From positions 62,001 to 126,000 of the forward strand of contig JAYXKI010000015.1 in the NCBI GenBank assembly GCA_037892935.1: a stretch of 64,000 bases of DNA. Reading direction: 5' to 3'. The position numbers were made by a program, and so were the translations under genes. The notes beneath the pieces were generated by a model, which was not told the DNA's origin, made no database searches, and worked only from the letters and a program-made list of their open reading frames with translations. The first letter of the stretch is position 1; each line of letters begins with the position of its first letter. Positions 11,486 to 23,373 of this stretch are shown piece by piece. This DNA comes from Phlebopus portentosus (taxonomy: Eukaryota; Basidiomycota; Agaricomycetes; Boletales; Boletinellaceae).

Positions 11486-14218
11486 TCATTCTTCAGGTGC
11501 AGTGAAGAAGGTAGTCGTGGACGACCTTGGCGAACATGTATCGGAACAGGGTGAAGAAGGCATCAGTCTTATTTGCTGCACCGTTTCATTCACCTCCGAG
11601 TGGGCCAATGTCTCTTGACTAATTGGAGCTTGGTGTTCCTCCAGTTCGCGTGGCAGCCAATCAGTTGGTTCGTGATTGGCCGGTGTATTCGGAGGATCAA
11701 TGATTGGTCTGGGCGGATCATCCCTCGTATCTTCATCCTGTGTATCCCGAATAGACCGTGCGTCCCCATCGTTGTCACGCCGGGAAACCTGTTCTTCCGA
11801 CTTCATTTGGTCCTCTTCCACACCGTCGCCTGCCACATTTGGAGCCCTCTCCTCGAAAGGAACAAGTAATGACGAGTCGGGTGTACATCGGGAAGGACCA
11901 GAGCGACAAGGCTCAGTGGCCAGACGATTCGACGCCCGTCCAGGAAATCTGTCTGTCATGTTCTCGTCCGATGCGGAATCTCGAATCACGTCCTGAGCTG
12001 CTTTGCGTGGCCAGTTAAACCCTTTACTTTCGGTTTGGTCGTCCGTTGCTAACAAGCAGGGCTCCTGCATTTTGTGATGTGCAGCAATCTCCTCTGACCG
12101 GCCATAGGCTGCAACTTCCGTCGTACCTTGATCAAGAGCCTCAACCGTACCGCAAGTGCGTGGTGATTGTCCATCTAGTATTTGCGATCCAGGAAGCGGT
12201 GTTAGATGAGGTGATTCCACCGCTTCATTCACCTCCGAGTGGGCCAATGTCTCTTGACTAATTGGAGCTTGGTGTTCCTCCAGTTCGCGCGGCAGCCAAT
12301 CAGTTGGTTCGTGATTGGCCGGTGTATTCGAAGGATCAATGATTGGTCTGGGCGGATCATCCCTCGTATCTTCATCCTGTGTATCCCGAATAGACCGTGC
12401 GTCCCCATCGTTGTCACGCCGGGAAACCTGTTCTTCCGACTTCATTTGGTCCTCTTCCACACCGTCGCCTGCCACATTTGGAGCCCTCTCCTCGAAAGGA
12501 ACAAGTAATGACGAGTCGGGTGTACATCGGGAAGGACCAGAGCGACAAGGCTCAGTGGCCAGACGATTCGACGCCCGTCCAGGAAATCTGTCTGTCACGT
12601 TCTCGTCCGATGCGGAATCTCGAATCACGTCCTGAGCTGCTTTGCGTGGCCAGTTAAACCCTTTACTTTCGGTTTGGTCGTCCGTTGCTAACAAGCAGGG
12701 CTCCTGCATTTTGTGATGTGCAGCAATCTCCTCTGACCGGCCATAGGCTGCAACTTCCGTCGTACCTTGATCAAGAGCCTCAACCGTACCGCAAGTGCGT
12801 GGTGATTGTCCATCTAGTATTTGCGATCCAGGAAGCGGTGTTAGATGAGGTGATTCGACGGGTTCGACAGGCTCTGTAGTACAGGGCTGACATGGGTCTA
12901 GCGCTACCCCTTCGTGGGAAGCCGATGACGGAGAATTTGCTTGATCATCTCCAGGAGATTGTGGCCCCTGTCGACCACCTCCAGGCAATTGTTGCTCCAG
13001 TCGATCATCCCCAAAGCCTTGCTCCTGTTGGTCAGCCCCCAAGTGCTGCTCTCGCCGATCATCTGTTCCGTTCAAGTCAGGACGCAACGAGCCAGGCATT
13101 ACCCCGACCAGAGAAGGATGTGAATGGCTGATCCGGTACCTTTCTGCAAGGGTTTTTGTTAGATTGTATACTGGGACAATGAGAAGGGCCATGGCCAAGA
13201 TCTGCCCTACTCCCCAGGCGGGCTGTCCCATATTCGTGAAATGGTTTTTGAGGATGGTGAACTCAGTATTTATGACTAGAACCAACCAAACGACGATCAT
13301 AGTGACAATATTCGCGACTTGTTCTGGTCCCGCGGCTTGTGACTCAGTCTCCGGAGCGTGGCGACTTCCTCGTCGGATTACGACAGGCCTATCAGCAAAC
13401 TGAGTCGTATCACGGGTTACCATCTCAATGCCTTCTCCTTCTCCTCTCTCTCGCCTGAACATGCGAGATATGAGCCCGATAATTTCATTTCGGCGTTCGA
13501 ACATTCCATAGTCATAAAACGTAATCGAGAGAAAAAGTACCAATTGCACGGTGAGGAGAATGATCCCGACTACCTGCCCGGTATGTACTACCCGGAATTC
13601 CTTGAAGAGAACCATAATTGCACTCGAGTTACAGGCCGGCAGCGAACCAAAGGATCTTGCATGCGCAAGTATCGCCAGTTCACATCCGCAAAGGAGAATA
13701 GTGTGGCCGAAGAAGACGGTCTCAAAGAGCAGCATTCGCCTCCTGAGATGCCAAAACCTTGGTGTTGTAAGATATACAGTCGTCCAGGACAACGATAAAA
13801 GGTACATAATGACGACAGCGTCATTAAGGCTCAATTGTGGATGGACTTTGAATCCTAGGAGAAGAGCTATCCCAGTGTACACAATCGTGGACAAAACGAG
13901 CGTCCAGAGAGACGTGTACGCTTGATCTCTGCTGAGTATGACCAGCAGGGCTGCCCACATCATTTCGCCATTAGTACATGAAACCGCGCTTGATTTTTGA
14001 CTGACCACAAATTAGTGTTTGTGCGTAGAACGATATGCGCACGCCAAGACCAATTATGTCTAGGTTTGCCTACGAAAGCATAAATCAGATCAAATCCAAT
14101 CTCCAAGTAGACGGAATGCTCAGACCACTGGATGTTGACAGTTTTCGTCGTTAAAGCTTGGCTTGGGAGAAAAATGGGTGTCGGCAAGCGCCTCCCAATA
14201 GATATCGATGTTCGACAT
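11486..14218 (-). CDS. Multi-pass membrane protein M2 with duplicated hydrophilic tail
   Basis: A three-exon model has matching phases: exon 1 14218-14129 (30 codons), exon 2 14069-14006, exon 3 13950-11486, giving 872 residues. Exon 1 splices at a less usual GTGGTC donor. The N-terminal 300 residues hold about six hydrophobic segments (for example SLWTLVLSTIVYTGIALLLG, LNDAVVIMYLLSLSWTTVYL, GQVVGIILLTVQLVLFLSI). The remaining 500 or so residues are hydrophilic and low in structure, and include two nearly identical 213-residue units. It is the only intact member among three local copies (M1 at 9340-10779, M3 at 16846-17690). The family is common in agaricomycetes but uncharacterised; no enzymatic motif is visible. 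Confidence 0.75.
11579..12217 (-). repeat. Tandem 639-bp repeat, distal copy
   Basis: Copy nearer the C-terminus of M2. It matches 12218-12856 at an exact 639-bp offset with four differences seen by eye (11584, 11651, 11692 and 11959 against 12223, 12290, 12331 and 12598). The length is 213 codons, so the frame is kept. Confidence 0.95.
12218..12856 (-). repeat. Tandem 639-bp repeat, proximal copy
   Basis: Copy nearer the membrane domain of M2, directly abutting the distal copy. The junction lies in a short shared CACCG at about 12218. The near identity implies a very recent duplication. Confidence 0.95.
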
Positions 14219-14700
14219 ATCAGGGTTGTTGGTGAACGGACTGTCACAGTTTGAAACTCGTACTGCCGAGCTAGAACGAAAGAACTAGCTTACTGGTCAA
14301 AGGGAAATCGCCGAGATCCACCCTGAGATAGATCTGTCTGATCATCGGCACGTGATTTATAGGCTACGCACGGACCAGAAAACAAGGAGAAGGACTTAAT
14401 GTTGACACTGTTCTGTCCGTCACGGCCTGCTACACGAATGCTGTAGTTATGTATCTAGTTCGAAATGGTACGTCCTCTAGTCCTCACAAGGACGACTACT
14501 GTATGACACCGAACTCATCTGTCTATTCAAGATCCAGGAAAGAAAGGACCTGGACACATTGGCCCGCCAGCCTTTTGTTGTCGATGTAGCATCGCCTTCG
14601 GGCCTCCTTTGCGGCACATAAACTGAGTGCCTGAATAAAATCTGATCCCGGTCACACGAGTTCCTGGTTAAGTAGAAATTTACCATCATTCAAGTCCGAC

Positions 14701-15480
14701 ATGGCCACTTCTGAATCATGCGAAAATACAAGTCCTTTGCTCGTCACGGTAGTTGTATGGAAAGACCAATATGCGATGTCTGAATCTTGTGGATATCGTC
14801 TCCGTCAGCCGTACAAACCCAACTGGACACTCTTGGTTTTCGATGAAAGGAGCATCGTTTCGCTACGAAGACTACCGCTGGTGTATTGTGAGTACTATTT
14901 TGTATTGGGAAATACTCGCTGACTTCTGCCTCGATAAAAGAATGCCCCATAATGGGTTTCCCCATGATAATTGCGGATGGCCGAAGGGTCTTCCTTAATC
15001 GGGTGCGGTCCGACAGCGATGAAATTGACATTCACTGCTTCCTCTCGCAACCAGACAAACTTAAGGATCCACACAACTATACAGAGCCTCTCCTTGATGC
15101 AGTAGCTGATGACGAGGATCCAAGCTTCACCTATATGGTTCTTCCTTTGTTGCAAAACTGCTTTGGACCGGAATTTCACTTCGTTGACGAGGTTGTGGAC
15201 TTTCTTGGGCAGCTTTTACAAAAATGTCAGTCCAAACCGACGTTTTATCCAACCGCATAACTCTGGCAGCGTTGAATCTGCTGCTCCGGAACTGACCGAG
15301 AGTTTTACAGACTGAATGACATGATGGATGCTTATCCATTGTATCCGAAAGGCTTTCATCCCACATTCGACGCATCTGGCGCCAAGATCGCACTCTGAAG
15401 CGACGCCGAGACGTTGGGACAGGACCAGAGGTACCTGAGATATTGGAAGCGTGTCATACGACCCGTTCTTGACGGTCATC
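14701..15480 (+). pseudogene. Decayed fungal protein-kinase-like gene
   Basis: The order of motifs resembles a kinase-like family common in agaricomycetes: GYRLRQPYKPNW near the start, then ADGRRVFLNRV (N-lobe strand; the usual lysine is not present), DPSFTYMVLPLL and FHFVDEVVDFLGQLLQ, then MMDAYPLYPKGFHP. The catalytic-loop HRD segment between LGQLLQ and MMDA is missing and frames shift near 14880-14950 and 15240-15320. It was probably inactive even before full decay. No C-lobe DFG region was found. Confidence 0.5.
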
Positions 15481-15995
15481 TTCATCATCGGAAATTTGAT
15501 CAGAAAAGAGTTTCTGAAGGTGTGTAATCCGTCTTTACATGCAACGGTCACGGAATGAGATCCGAAAATACAGGAAATTGAACTTCCTGGAATCTCTACT
15601 GGACGACACGCTGGAACCGGATCCCGGATACCGATGCGACTCTATTCTGGCCAAGGCGATGTTCGAGCGTATAATAACCGAGCAGTCGTGGCTCACTTCG
15701 CTGGAGACTCAAAAAGAAGGACTCGGGCCCGGCTATACACTTCTTCCAGGACCTCGGAAGGACTTACGGAGAAATCCTCAACGTCTCGAAGGAGCTGCTT
15801 GGTGACTCGGAGTTATATGCCTTTCATGCAATTTCTTCGTGACTGACGTTGGGCCTGTAATACATTCACATCGACAGTTTTGTAGAGCCCTTCTTCACCT
15901 TGAAAACCCACTTCGAACCAACGACATTGACTCTCTTAAGTACGTGTCGAACTTCCCACATTTCAGCGGCTTCCAAAGCTCTCAGCTCCTAGCTC
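15481..15995. other. Unassigned sequence with one short open frame
   Basis: A plus-strand frame of 88 codons (15539-15805, beginning MQRSRNEIRKYRKLNF) follows the kinase-like remnant and might be part of it or of another gene. No domain is recognised. Confidence 0.3.
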
Positions 15996-16813
15996 CTATT
16001 TTATAGCGTTCTCCCATAGGGGCCATTCTGGTAGTTCTCTAACCTCCTGAATCGTCCTCGGTTCAACAGGTTCCTCAAGGTCCATCATTGCGGCGAGGGC
16101 GCATTCCTCATCAAAGTCATCCTCCCTCTCGTCGGTCACTGTAACGGTGTTCGTTCGCATTGCTCTCGGGAGTTCACCACCGCCAGCCATGACTCGCCTT
16201 ACTCTTTTCGCGCTGAGCACTGTCGTCTGGCTGAGTTGGGGCCGCTTTGTCTTGGTGGGCATCAGTTGGTTCGGAATTTCGCAATCTGTTTGATGTTATG
16301 GCAATTGCTCTTGCTCCTCCTCAAAAAGCTCTAACTCGGCGGCTTCAGGTGAGAAATAGACACTTCTTCCAACAGATACGCTTTTGCCTTCGGGGCAGTA
16401 GAGCCGTTCGTGCTAAGGTCGTAACCAAGCCGTCGACCTTCCCAAGTGCGTTTATCAAGCTTCGAACGGGTATTGTCGTGTACCCAGCACTTTGTACCCC
16501 ATTCTTGCAAGTCTGCAAGATTGGGTTTCTGATTGGTGGGTGCCTCATAAGGAGTTTCGCCGCCTAAATTCTTTGTTGACGGTCTGCTCTTCAACCAGAT
16601 AGGATGCTTCACGCATTCGGCCCATAAATTATTCGGAAAGCTGCTTGCGTGTAGCATGGTTCGCGCCTTCTCCCCAGTGGTCCTATTCAAACGTTCCGCA
16701 ACACCGCTGTGTTCGGGCGTGTCATGTTTGGCGAGTTTCTGTTCAGTTCCTTGCGAGTTCAAGAAAAACATTAAACGCATCAAATATAAATCCGAGACAC
16801 GTGCCCGAAGCAT
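15996..16813 (-). pseudogene. Ty1/copia pol fragment (integrase to start of reverse transcriptase)
   Basis: The minus strand encodes the C-terminal part of a copia integrase core: HSGVAERLNRTTGEKARTML carries the conserved glutamate region, followed by LWAECVKHPIWLKSRP and QKPNLADLQEWGTKCWVHD. After a stop near 16331 the frame at 16262-15996 ends in EVRELPEWPLWENAIK, the usual lead-in to copia reverse transcriptase. The first catalytic residues, the RT and both LTRs are missing. The 5' side abuts a truncated copy of the membrane-protein gene at about 16846. Confidence 0.85.
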
Positions 16814-16845
16814 CTCTGGGTCGGGATTTCATCGATTTGGATTCC

Positions 16846-17690
16846 AACAGATCATCCTTCTCATCGTGCAGCTGGTGGCATTTCTCTCGATCACGTTGTA
16901 TGACTATGGAATCTGCGAGCGCCGGAATCGAATTTTTGGGTCCGCATCTCAGATGTTTAGGCGAGCGAGGAGGAGAGAGGATGGTAATATGGGAATGCGT
17001 GATACGGCTCAGCAGAGACTCGCAGACAGGCCTCTCGTAATTCGACAAAGAAGCAGGAACGCTCCGCACGCTGGAGGGCAAGCCAATAGATCTGAGTGGA
17101 TCGCGAATATTTCCGCTATAGTCATCGTTTGGTCGATTCTCGTCATGAATACTGAGCTAACTATTACACGGAACTATTCCGTGGGTATGCGACAGTTCGT
17201 TTGGGGCCCAGGACAGATCTCGGCGATGGCCCTTCTGGTTGTTCCTGTAACTAGTCTTGCTAAAGTCATTGCCGTGAGATACCGGGTCGACTGGTTATGC
17301 TATCTTCTGGTGGCAGAGGAGATACCTCATCCATTGCGTCCTCACGCGAATGGCATGGATGATCGCCAGGAGCAGGGCTTGGTGTCCCATATCACGGAGC
17401 AAGAATCATTTGAAGGCGACGAAGCCAATTTTCAGTCATCAGCTTTTCACTCGGACGCAATGACTGGCCAACAGGCGGAGCGTAATGGAGAGAAGGCTTT
17501 CGAGAGAAATGACGTAATACTTGTCTCTTCGTCTTCGATCAAAAACGCTCGCACTACAAGAACAGGGCTCATCACGTCACCCACTCTACGAAATAGTTTG
17601 TCCAATAAAAATGAGGGATTGTACAAAGGGGCCCAGGATGGGTTTTCGCGAGTCTCACAGATAGCAAAAAGCGGACAACAAGAATGAAAT
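16846..17690 (+). pseudogene. Truncated membrane-protein copy M3
   Basis: From about 16850 the plus strand repeats minus-strand sequence of M1 (about 10185 down to 9520) almost exactly. It begins inside exon 3 and ends near GTGATGGAAC-type sequence at about 17480, where similarity stops. The frame stays open to 17687, but exons 1 and 2 and the first two membrane segments are missing, and the tail is unrelated sequence. The copy is nearly identical to M1, so the duplication is recent. It directly abuts the copia fragment on its left. Confidence 0.85.
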
Positions 17691-19655
17691 AAGGGGAAGT
17701 TGGAAATCTAAAGATTTGGAGCGAAGTTGAGGGAGAAATACATAAGGAAATTTAAAGCTGTCGAAAAGGAAAGAAAATGCTTACGTTGTTTCATTTTTAA
17801 TTTTCATTTCGTCTCAAAAAATTCCAGATATCTTCATCGGTGTCAGCGATCCGTTCTGAACGGAACGATGTTCTCATTCCTCGTAGTCCAGTCCTCGTAT
17901 TTCCGTCGAGTCGACAAGAATACTCTTCCCTGTCGAAACACATTCACAGGCCAAAGAGACTCTTGTCGTCAACAAGCTGGCCCCGTGAGCCGCCGGATGA
18001 AGCGCCAGGTCTAAAAGCAATGTCGTCAACACCACATCAACATGAGAATCACTCATTTTCTCACTGGGCTTGGACTTGGACCAGGCCGCTAGGCCTGCAG
18101 CTTGCGTTCTTGCTATTCAGACCCCATCGACGATACTTTCAACATCTTTGTGGAAGGCCGACTTTGTCGAGAGCAACACTGCCAGTTGTACAGGGGGTGG
18201 TTCAGATCGGCATGTTTACTTTCCTTAGATGGTGTGCAAATCACTTTCCCAAAATGGGGGTGACGAAGACTTAGAGGAACCACCTGTAATAATAGCTTGA
18301 TTACATGTTCGAAGGCATTAGCTAATTTCAACCTTGGCATCTTGTTGCTTCCTGTCTGTCCCCGATGCACGTGACCCAATCGTGGCGACGAACTTGGAAA
18401 AGTGAAGGTCACGCGACGGATGTCCATCTTCTTCCCGAACACCGGACGTGTTGGGACCACGGACCCAAATTCGAACCGGGATGACAGAAGCACGAAACCA
18501 GGATGCTTCTTGGACGTTAAAATACCCCACTGCCAATGAAGATGGGGTGAAAGGGTCACATAATCGACACCAAATCCCTTTCCTCGACATGATCTGTGTT
18601 GCGTAGCAAGTGACCATATATGTTCTGATCGACGTTGAGAGCTCAATGAGGAAATCTATCGACTTCATTCCCTTGCTGTGATTGCTTAACGTACTGCACT
18701 GCACTGTTGCTTTTTCATCTCCCGATCTGCTTCATATTCTTGTATTCTCCCACCGTCAACAACTCGAAGCTCCAAGATACATTTCATTTCACCAACGGCG
18801 GCATCTGACACGCGCTCTAGTCGTCACGTTGATCCGTTAGTACGGAAGTCCTATGCATTTATTCGTTTCGATTCGTGTTAACAGCCACGTTGCACCTATT
18901 GTCTCCAGATAAATGGAGTCGGTACATACACCAAACGACAATGACGAAAGCAGCTTCTACGGTTATGGTCGTTTTTGCTCAAGATTCTTCCAAACCATCG
19001 GACACTTTCTTGCATCCGCGTATCCACTCATGAAGAGCTTACTATGTTTGCACCAAGTAGAAGAAAGCAGAGAAATGGTATGAGGAGACACATTTTCTAA
19101 AGGTAATACTTTCGCTGAACTTGCCTGCCAATCCTGACACAAGAGCTTTGCAGTTCACGGACATGCTATGGACATGACGATTGTTCAGCATACAAAGTTA
19201 TCCTTAAAGAGCTTGCTTGTATCGATTCTCCCTGCTTTCCACGGTGTATCCTTTTTGCTTGCTGCATGCATCACCAGAGATTAATCTTGCTTACTTTTAT
19301 CTCGAATAGTACAAATAGTACTGCCTAGTCCTTCTAGTCCAAATTCATGCACCTTAGTTTATGTAATATCAAAGAATATTTCGCGATCGAAATACTTCAT
19401 TTTAGGAAGGTGATCGTCGCGTGCTTCAGCTCGGTTTAGAGTCTTACTGCACTTCTACAGTACAATTCCACGTAGGTTTTGCCTGTTGTGAAGAATCAAA
19501 GATGATTTTATGCATCTTCATGACCTTTTCTTGTTATGCACTGTATTGATGAACATGGGGCAGGCCCAGGAATCTAAATTTCAAGTAAGAGATCTACCAA
19601 ATCACCAAAATGGTATGAAATATACTTAATTCTGTGTCACCGGGAGGCACGGGCC
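17691..19655. other. No gene seen
   Basis: AT-rich sequence with only weak open frames (for example 18646-18113 minus), none with recognisable domains. 18185-18300 resembles 48850-48945, a low-copy dispersed repeat sharing GGGGGTGACGAAGACTTA. Confidence 0.4.
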
Positions 19656-19835
19656 CTTAGCTCCGTATATGGCGTATAAGCCGTAAACGTCAAAATTTCA
19701 GACCTTTGTATACGGATACGGGCGTATATATACGACCCGTATATTTTGCTCTTATTGGATCATACGGATACGGCCCCATCCGTATACGGACAGCCCGTAT
19801 ACGGATTATACGCATACGGCCAGAGCCGGCTCCTA
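19656..19835. repeat. CGTATACGG-rich small repeat, copy A
   Basis: About 180 bp dominated by overlapping CGTATACGG, CCGTATCC and GGATACGG words in both orientations. Two related copies lie at 33061-33200 and 56429-56565. All three share a central CATACGGATACGG-like block. It carries no coding capacity. It is likely a MITE-like or foldback element, class unknown. Confidence 0.7.
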
Positions 19836-19839
19836 ATAG

Positions 19840-20790
19840 TGAGATGATTCTCTTTGCTTGTTTATCAAATCAAGCTCACCATCTCAAGCATCAGCATGCG
19901 CGACCCAGGAACGATATCAACGCTCATAGAGCATGCCTCGAGATTGCTTCAGACTTCCTCATGCCTTCCCTGGTTGATTGGCACCCGAACAATGTCGTTG
20001 ATCTATGGCGTTGACTGGCCCGTTTGCCTCGCACTAGCAGCAATGCTTCCCGGAAGTTCGCCCCTTTCATCACGATCAGGTGTATCCATATCTTTGATAT
20101 AAACCTGGATCGTCAGCTGATGGTTGGCTAGGTGCTCTCGAATGGATCCTGGATCGTCGTGATTGCCTCACGTGCCCCTCGAATAGACCCGTTCTGCGTT
20201 CGTACCCTGCACTCTCGCTCGGCATTTTCGATACTTGCTGGTATCTCACGGACCGGATCTAATAGAGTCATGTTCTTCTATGGCTCCGAATTCGACTATA
20301 AGAAGATAAGATTGCTTATAATACTGTTGACGTCAGTTGAATGGCCTGTAGATCTTCATCTGGAGGTAGCGCTGTCTCCTGTAATTGACTCAGTTCAGAT
20401 ACCCTTGATTGCAGGCCGAATACCGCTTTTGTAAGGCGTTCTCTTCCTTCAGGTTCGCTTCGACATTCTTCGTCTTTTTAGGCTCGACTAGGGGAACGTC
20501 ACATTTGGTAAGTGATTTGGAAAGCTGAGTTGCGAACTGATCAGTAGGCTTGAACTCGCTCGGTTTGCTTTTTGATGCGCGAGGGCTGGCGTTCAAATTG
20601 GACAACGCCAAAATTATATCTTCAAGTTCAGCAAGAACTCCAGCAAGAGCACAATCAAGATTTCCAATTCACCTTGGGTCCTGGCGTATTCAGCATAAAC
20701 TTCGGTGAGATCCTGCCATTCTTCTGCATGCGGTTGATCATTGAAATGCTCGGACTACAGCTGAGCAAGATACCGGAAGGGATGAAGTAA
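19840..20790 (-). pseudogene. TPR/Mlp1-like gene, fragment C
   Basis: A third decayed piece of the coiled-coil gene, on the opposite strand to A and B. Reading leftwards: DLTEVYAEYARTQGELE (about 20745), matching TEVYSEYVRMQCEL of fragment B; KKTKNVEANLKEENAL (about 20450); LSQLQETALPPDEDLQ (about 20380), matching LDRLQDAPLPSDEGLQ; DPVREIPASIENAERE (about 20250), matching VREISARMENSEQ; then QLTIQVYIKDMDTPDRDE (about 20100), like the TPR segment that follows. Frames are broken throughout. It covers the same N-terminal to middle part as fragment B but is clearly diverged from it. Confidence 0.55.
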
Positions 20791-21143
20791 AGGCCGTATT
20801 ATAAAGGAACCTGCGGGTGACATGTTAAGTGAACTGTCGCCTCACCTACTGGAGGGCAGGCATAGAGGTAAGAAGCAACGACCGCGTTGGCAATGGCGGA
20901 AACTGAAAGGAGGCGATATATGAGGAGGGAAGAGAAGAAGAGCAACAGTAGCAACAAATTGCCAAGATGACTACACATAAACAATAACAAGAAGACTGGT
21001 AATATCGAAGATAAACCAAATAGTAAGCAGGACAAATGTAATCTTACTGTAAAGACTTTGTTTCATCTGTTCGTCGCCATACACAAATTGTGGCGTATTA
21101 TTTCCAGAATACGCAGTACGTAAAAAGAGACAGCGCGAGATAA
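20791..21143. other. No gene seen
   Basis: Sequence downstream of the Cys-rich gene; probably its 3' UTR plus intergenic DNA. Confidence 0.4.
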
Positions 21144-22549
21144 TCAAAAAAGGAACTTCACTGCGTGGTGGCCGTACACATAGAAGACGTAGTCGGACAT
21201 CTCGATCCACTTCGGAGAGCATGGTAAGTCTCTAGGGCCAGCTTTAGTCGATTCTTCCTTTCCAGGGCACTCTCGGCAGGAACAACGCTTAGTGTCACAC
21301 AGACTGCATACGAAGCTTTCTCCATGACGGAATGTGAAGGAAGATCGAGGCGTCGAGTAACGTTTTTTACGAGGTGGTTCCTTACCGTCGACATCCTTGA
21401 ATATGACTTTTCTGCACGAGGCGAACTTCCTATCAGAGGCGTGAGAAGGAGAAAAATGACCCGTCAAACAAATAAACGAGACGGACATACCAACGGTGGA
21501 AAAATTCCGCGCAGTAATGTCTCTTGCATGTTTTGCAGGTCATGTATGCCCATCCGCAGGCGACGTCTCTCCCCGTATCAGTTTTTTTGTGGGCGGTGCA
21601 GCAGTGACAGATGGGTTCTTCCTTGGCGATCGCGCTCCATAACGTCATAGTCATTTTACGTCCGGGCATATGAGCGAGACTTTGTTTGTAGATATCATGT
21701 TGATATCTATCCTTCTTAGTAATTTCGGCGATCCGTGACAAGATCTCTTCTTCTCTGTATTTATAGGGTCCCGGAATCGCCATCGGTTCTTCGAAAGCAA
21801 CTGGCGTTCCGTATGCGATGATAAGGATCAGACACATCGTGACAGAAAGTCGATACGAAATACTCACGAGAACGACGTCCTACGGTGCTTTCATTTTCAG
21901 CAGCGGGATCGGCAGATGCTTCGACCGTGACTTCCTCGTATTCGCGGTATTGACGACTGGTGGCGCCTTTCTCACCAGCAGTCTCACCAGTTCCTTCGCC
22001 AGAGCATCCATTTGATGTATCTAACAACGCCGGAAACGATAAAAGAGGTAATCAGTGTTGCCCAGTGAGGATAATTTCTGTTGGACGAACCCTGTAGCGT
22101 ACTTCCATCAAGGTCCACGTATTGGGCAAAGAAATCGACCCCAGAATCGTTTTGCGCAATTGCCTCCTCTAATAGTAGATGATGATAAAGAGAGGATTCA
22201 AGCAAGCGCGAGCTGTATACGAACGAACCATTCGCAAAACTGAGTCCAAGTGCTGCATGCATAACGCGTTAATGGTCGACTAACACCGTATGCCAATGAA
22301 CATACATTCTGGCAGCGGCGGCAGCCAATCCTTGAAAGGCCTCATACACTGAGCGTTGAGCATAGAATCTTCACTGGCATCTGACGGAAATCATATACAC
22401 GGACGGGTGAGTCAGCTCAGGGCAAGTCCGCGTCGCGACGATAGTCAATGCTTACCCACAGCCTGAGGATCGAACGTCTGCCCTGGCCATTCATCGGCAA
22501 TCGTTGGCAAGCCCGTGGAGAAGGCGTCTGCGCCTTCATCAAAGTTCAT
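21144..22549 (-). CDS. Cys-rich protein, possible zf-4CXXC_R1 (CDCA7-like) zinc finger
   Basis: A six-exon model keeps phase throughout: 22549-22456, 22380-22306, 22252-22091, 22020-21868, 21800-21491 and 21429-21144, giving 359 residues. The C-terminal third has two cysteine clusters. One is ICHCCTAHKK followed by CGWAYMTCKTCKRHYC; the other is FVCSLCDTKRCSCRECPGK. This spacing resembles the zf-4CXXC_R1 domain of CDCA7-type chromatin proteins. The N-terminus is acidic and the middle has a charged linker. The intron starting GTTCGT (after 22091) is the weakest junction. A splice inside the second cluster is possible but would destroy it. Regulatory role inferred only from the zinc-finger resemblance. 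Confidence 0.6.
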
Positions 22550-22842
22550 TTGCGATAGATCAAGGGCAAAATAGGAACAGAAATGAAAAGACACAGGACC
22601 GGGTTTATATAGTAGATCATCACATACCCGTACTGCGCAGCGCAAGAGCTTACATACAATTCGGGCCACCTCTCGTAGACATCAGCAAGCCGATCGATAC
22701 GAGAGCGCTACAAGGTCACCGTAGATGTATCCCGAAAGCCGGCGCGGGGGACGGCGAGTGATAAGGCGGGTATATTGCTGGAACAGATTGACTGAGGAAC
22801 TCTGGAACGCATATTGGTGGTGGTGGTCGGCAATGGTATTGT
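22550..22842. other. Upstream region of the Cys-rich gene
   Basis: Lies between the gene start at 22549 and the left end of the TIR element. It probably contains the promoter; no clear TATA box is seen. Confidence 0.3.
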
Positions 22843-23300
22843 CACAGCGGGCAAAAACCGGTTTCGGCAGTGCTGCGATAACGGTCGAAAGTAGGAATGA
22901 AATTAATAATCGCGTCAATGATTGCGTCAGCGTCGTGACTTATTATGGCAACGTGCCTCTCGACTTTGTTGAGACAATAAATTGCGTAACCAGTTGCGAA
23001 AGGGGTTTCGACCCATCTGAGATTACAAATAGTAACGTGTTTGCCACAGAAAGGGAAATTTGAAATCTCGGCAAGGTCGCGATTTATTATGTCACACACG
23101 ATTTCCCTCTTTGTGAGATTTCAAATGTCACAACTGACGCAATTAGTAATTTTGCTACCGGTTGCACTCGGGTGAGCGATCAGTGGCTGCTCAGCGGGCC
23201 GTTCAGCGGGCGATCACTGCATTTGGTGGGTGATCTGCGGGCGATCTGTGCAGTGGGCTGTTCAGTGGGCGATCAGTGTGAGTGAGCGGGCGATGGGTGG
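22843..23300 (+). repeat. Left terminal inverted repeat of the SMC1-carrying element
   Basis: About 458 bp, reverse complement of 25827-26279 at roughly nine in ten positions. CpG sites are largely intact here. At least five CAGYGGGC words lie between 23190 and 23290. Confidence 0.9.
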
Positions 23301-23373
23301 GATGCGTCAACTTCTTGTCTTCTTGCCACCATCATCCTCCACCCTGTCTTCTTTCATTGTCCCTGCTTACTTT

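Noticed and set aside
11573..12879. Plus-strand open frames across the M2 tail
   Set aside because: Antisense shadows of the minus-strand coding repeat; they repeat at the same 639-bp offset and carry no domain.
18430..18520. Possible tRNA on the minus strand (GGTTCGAATTT-like B box)
   Set aside because: No matching A box, acceptor stem or convincing T-arm pairing.
18113..18646. 177-codon minus-strand frame
   Set aside because: Composition looks random, no domain, and part of it overlaps a dispersed non-coding repeat.
22842..23099. Open frame conserved in both TIR arms (beginning MCDI.NRDLAEISNF)
   Set aside because: The frame is shared because the arms are inverted copies. Differences are CpG transitions without codon bias, and the right-arm frame simply runs on into flanking DNA.
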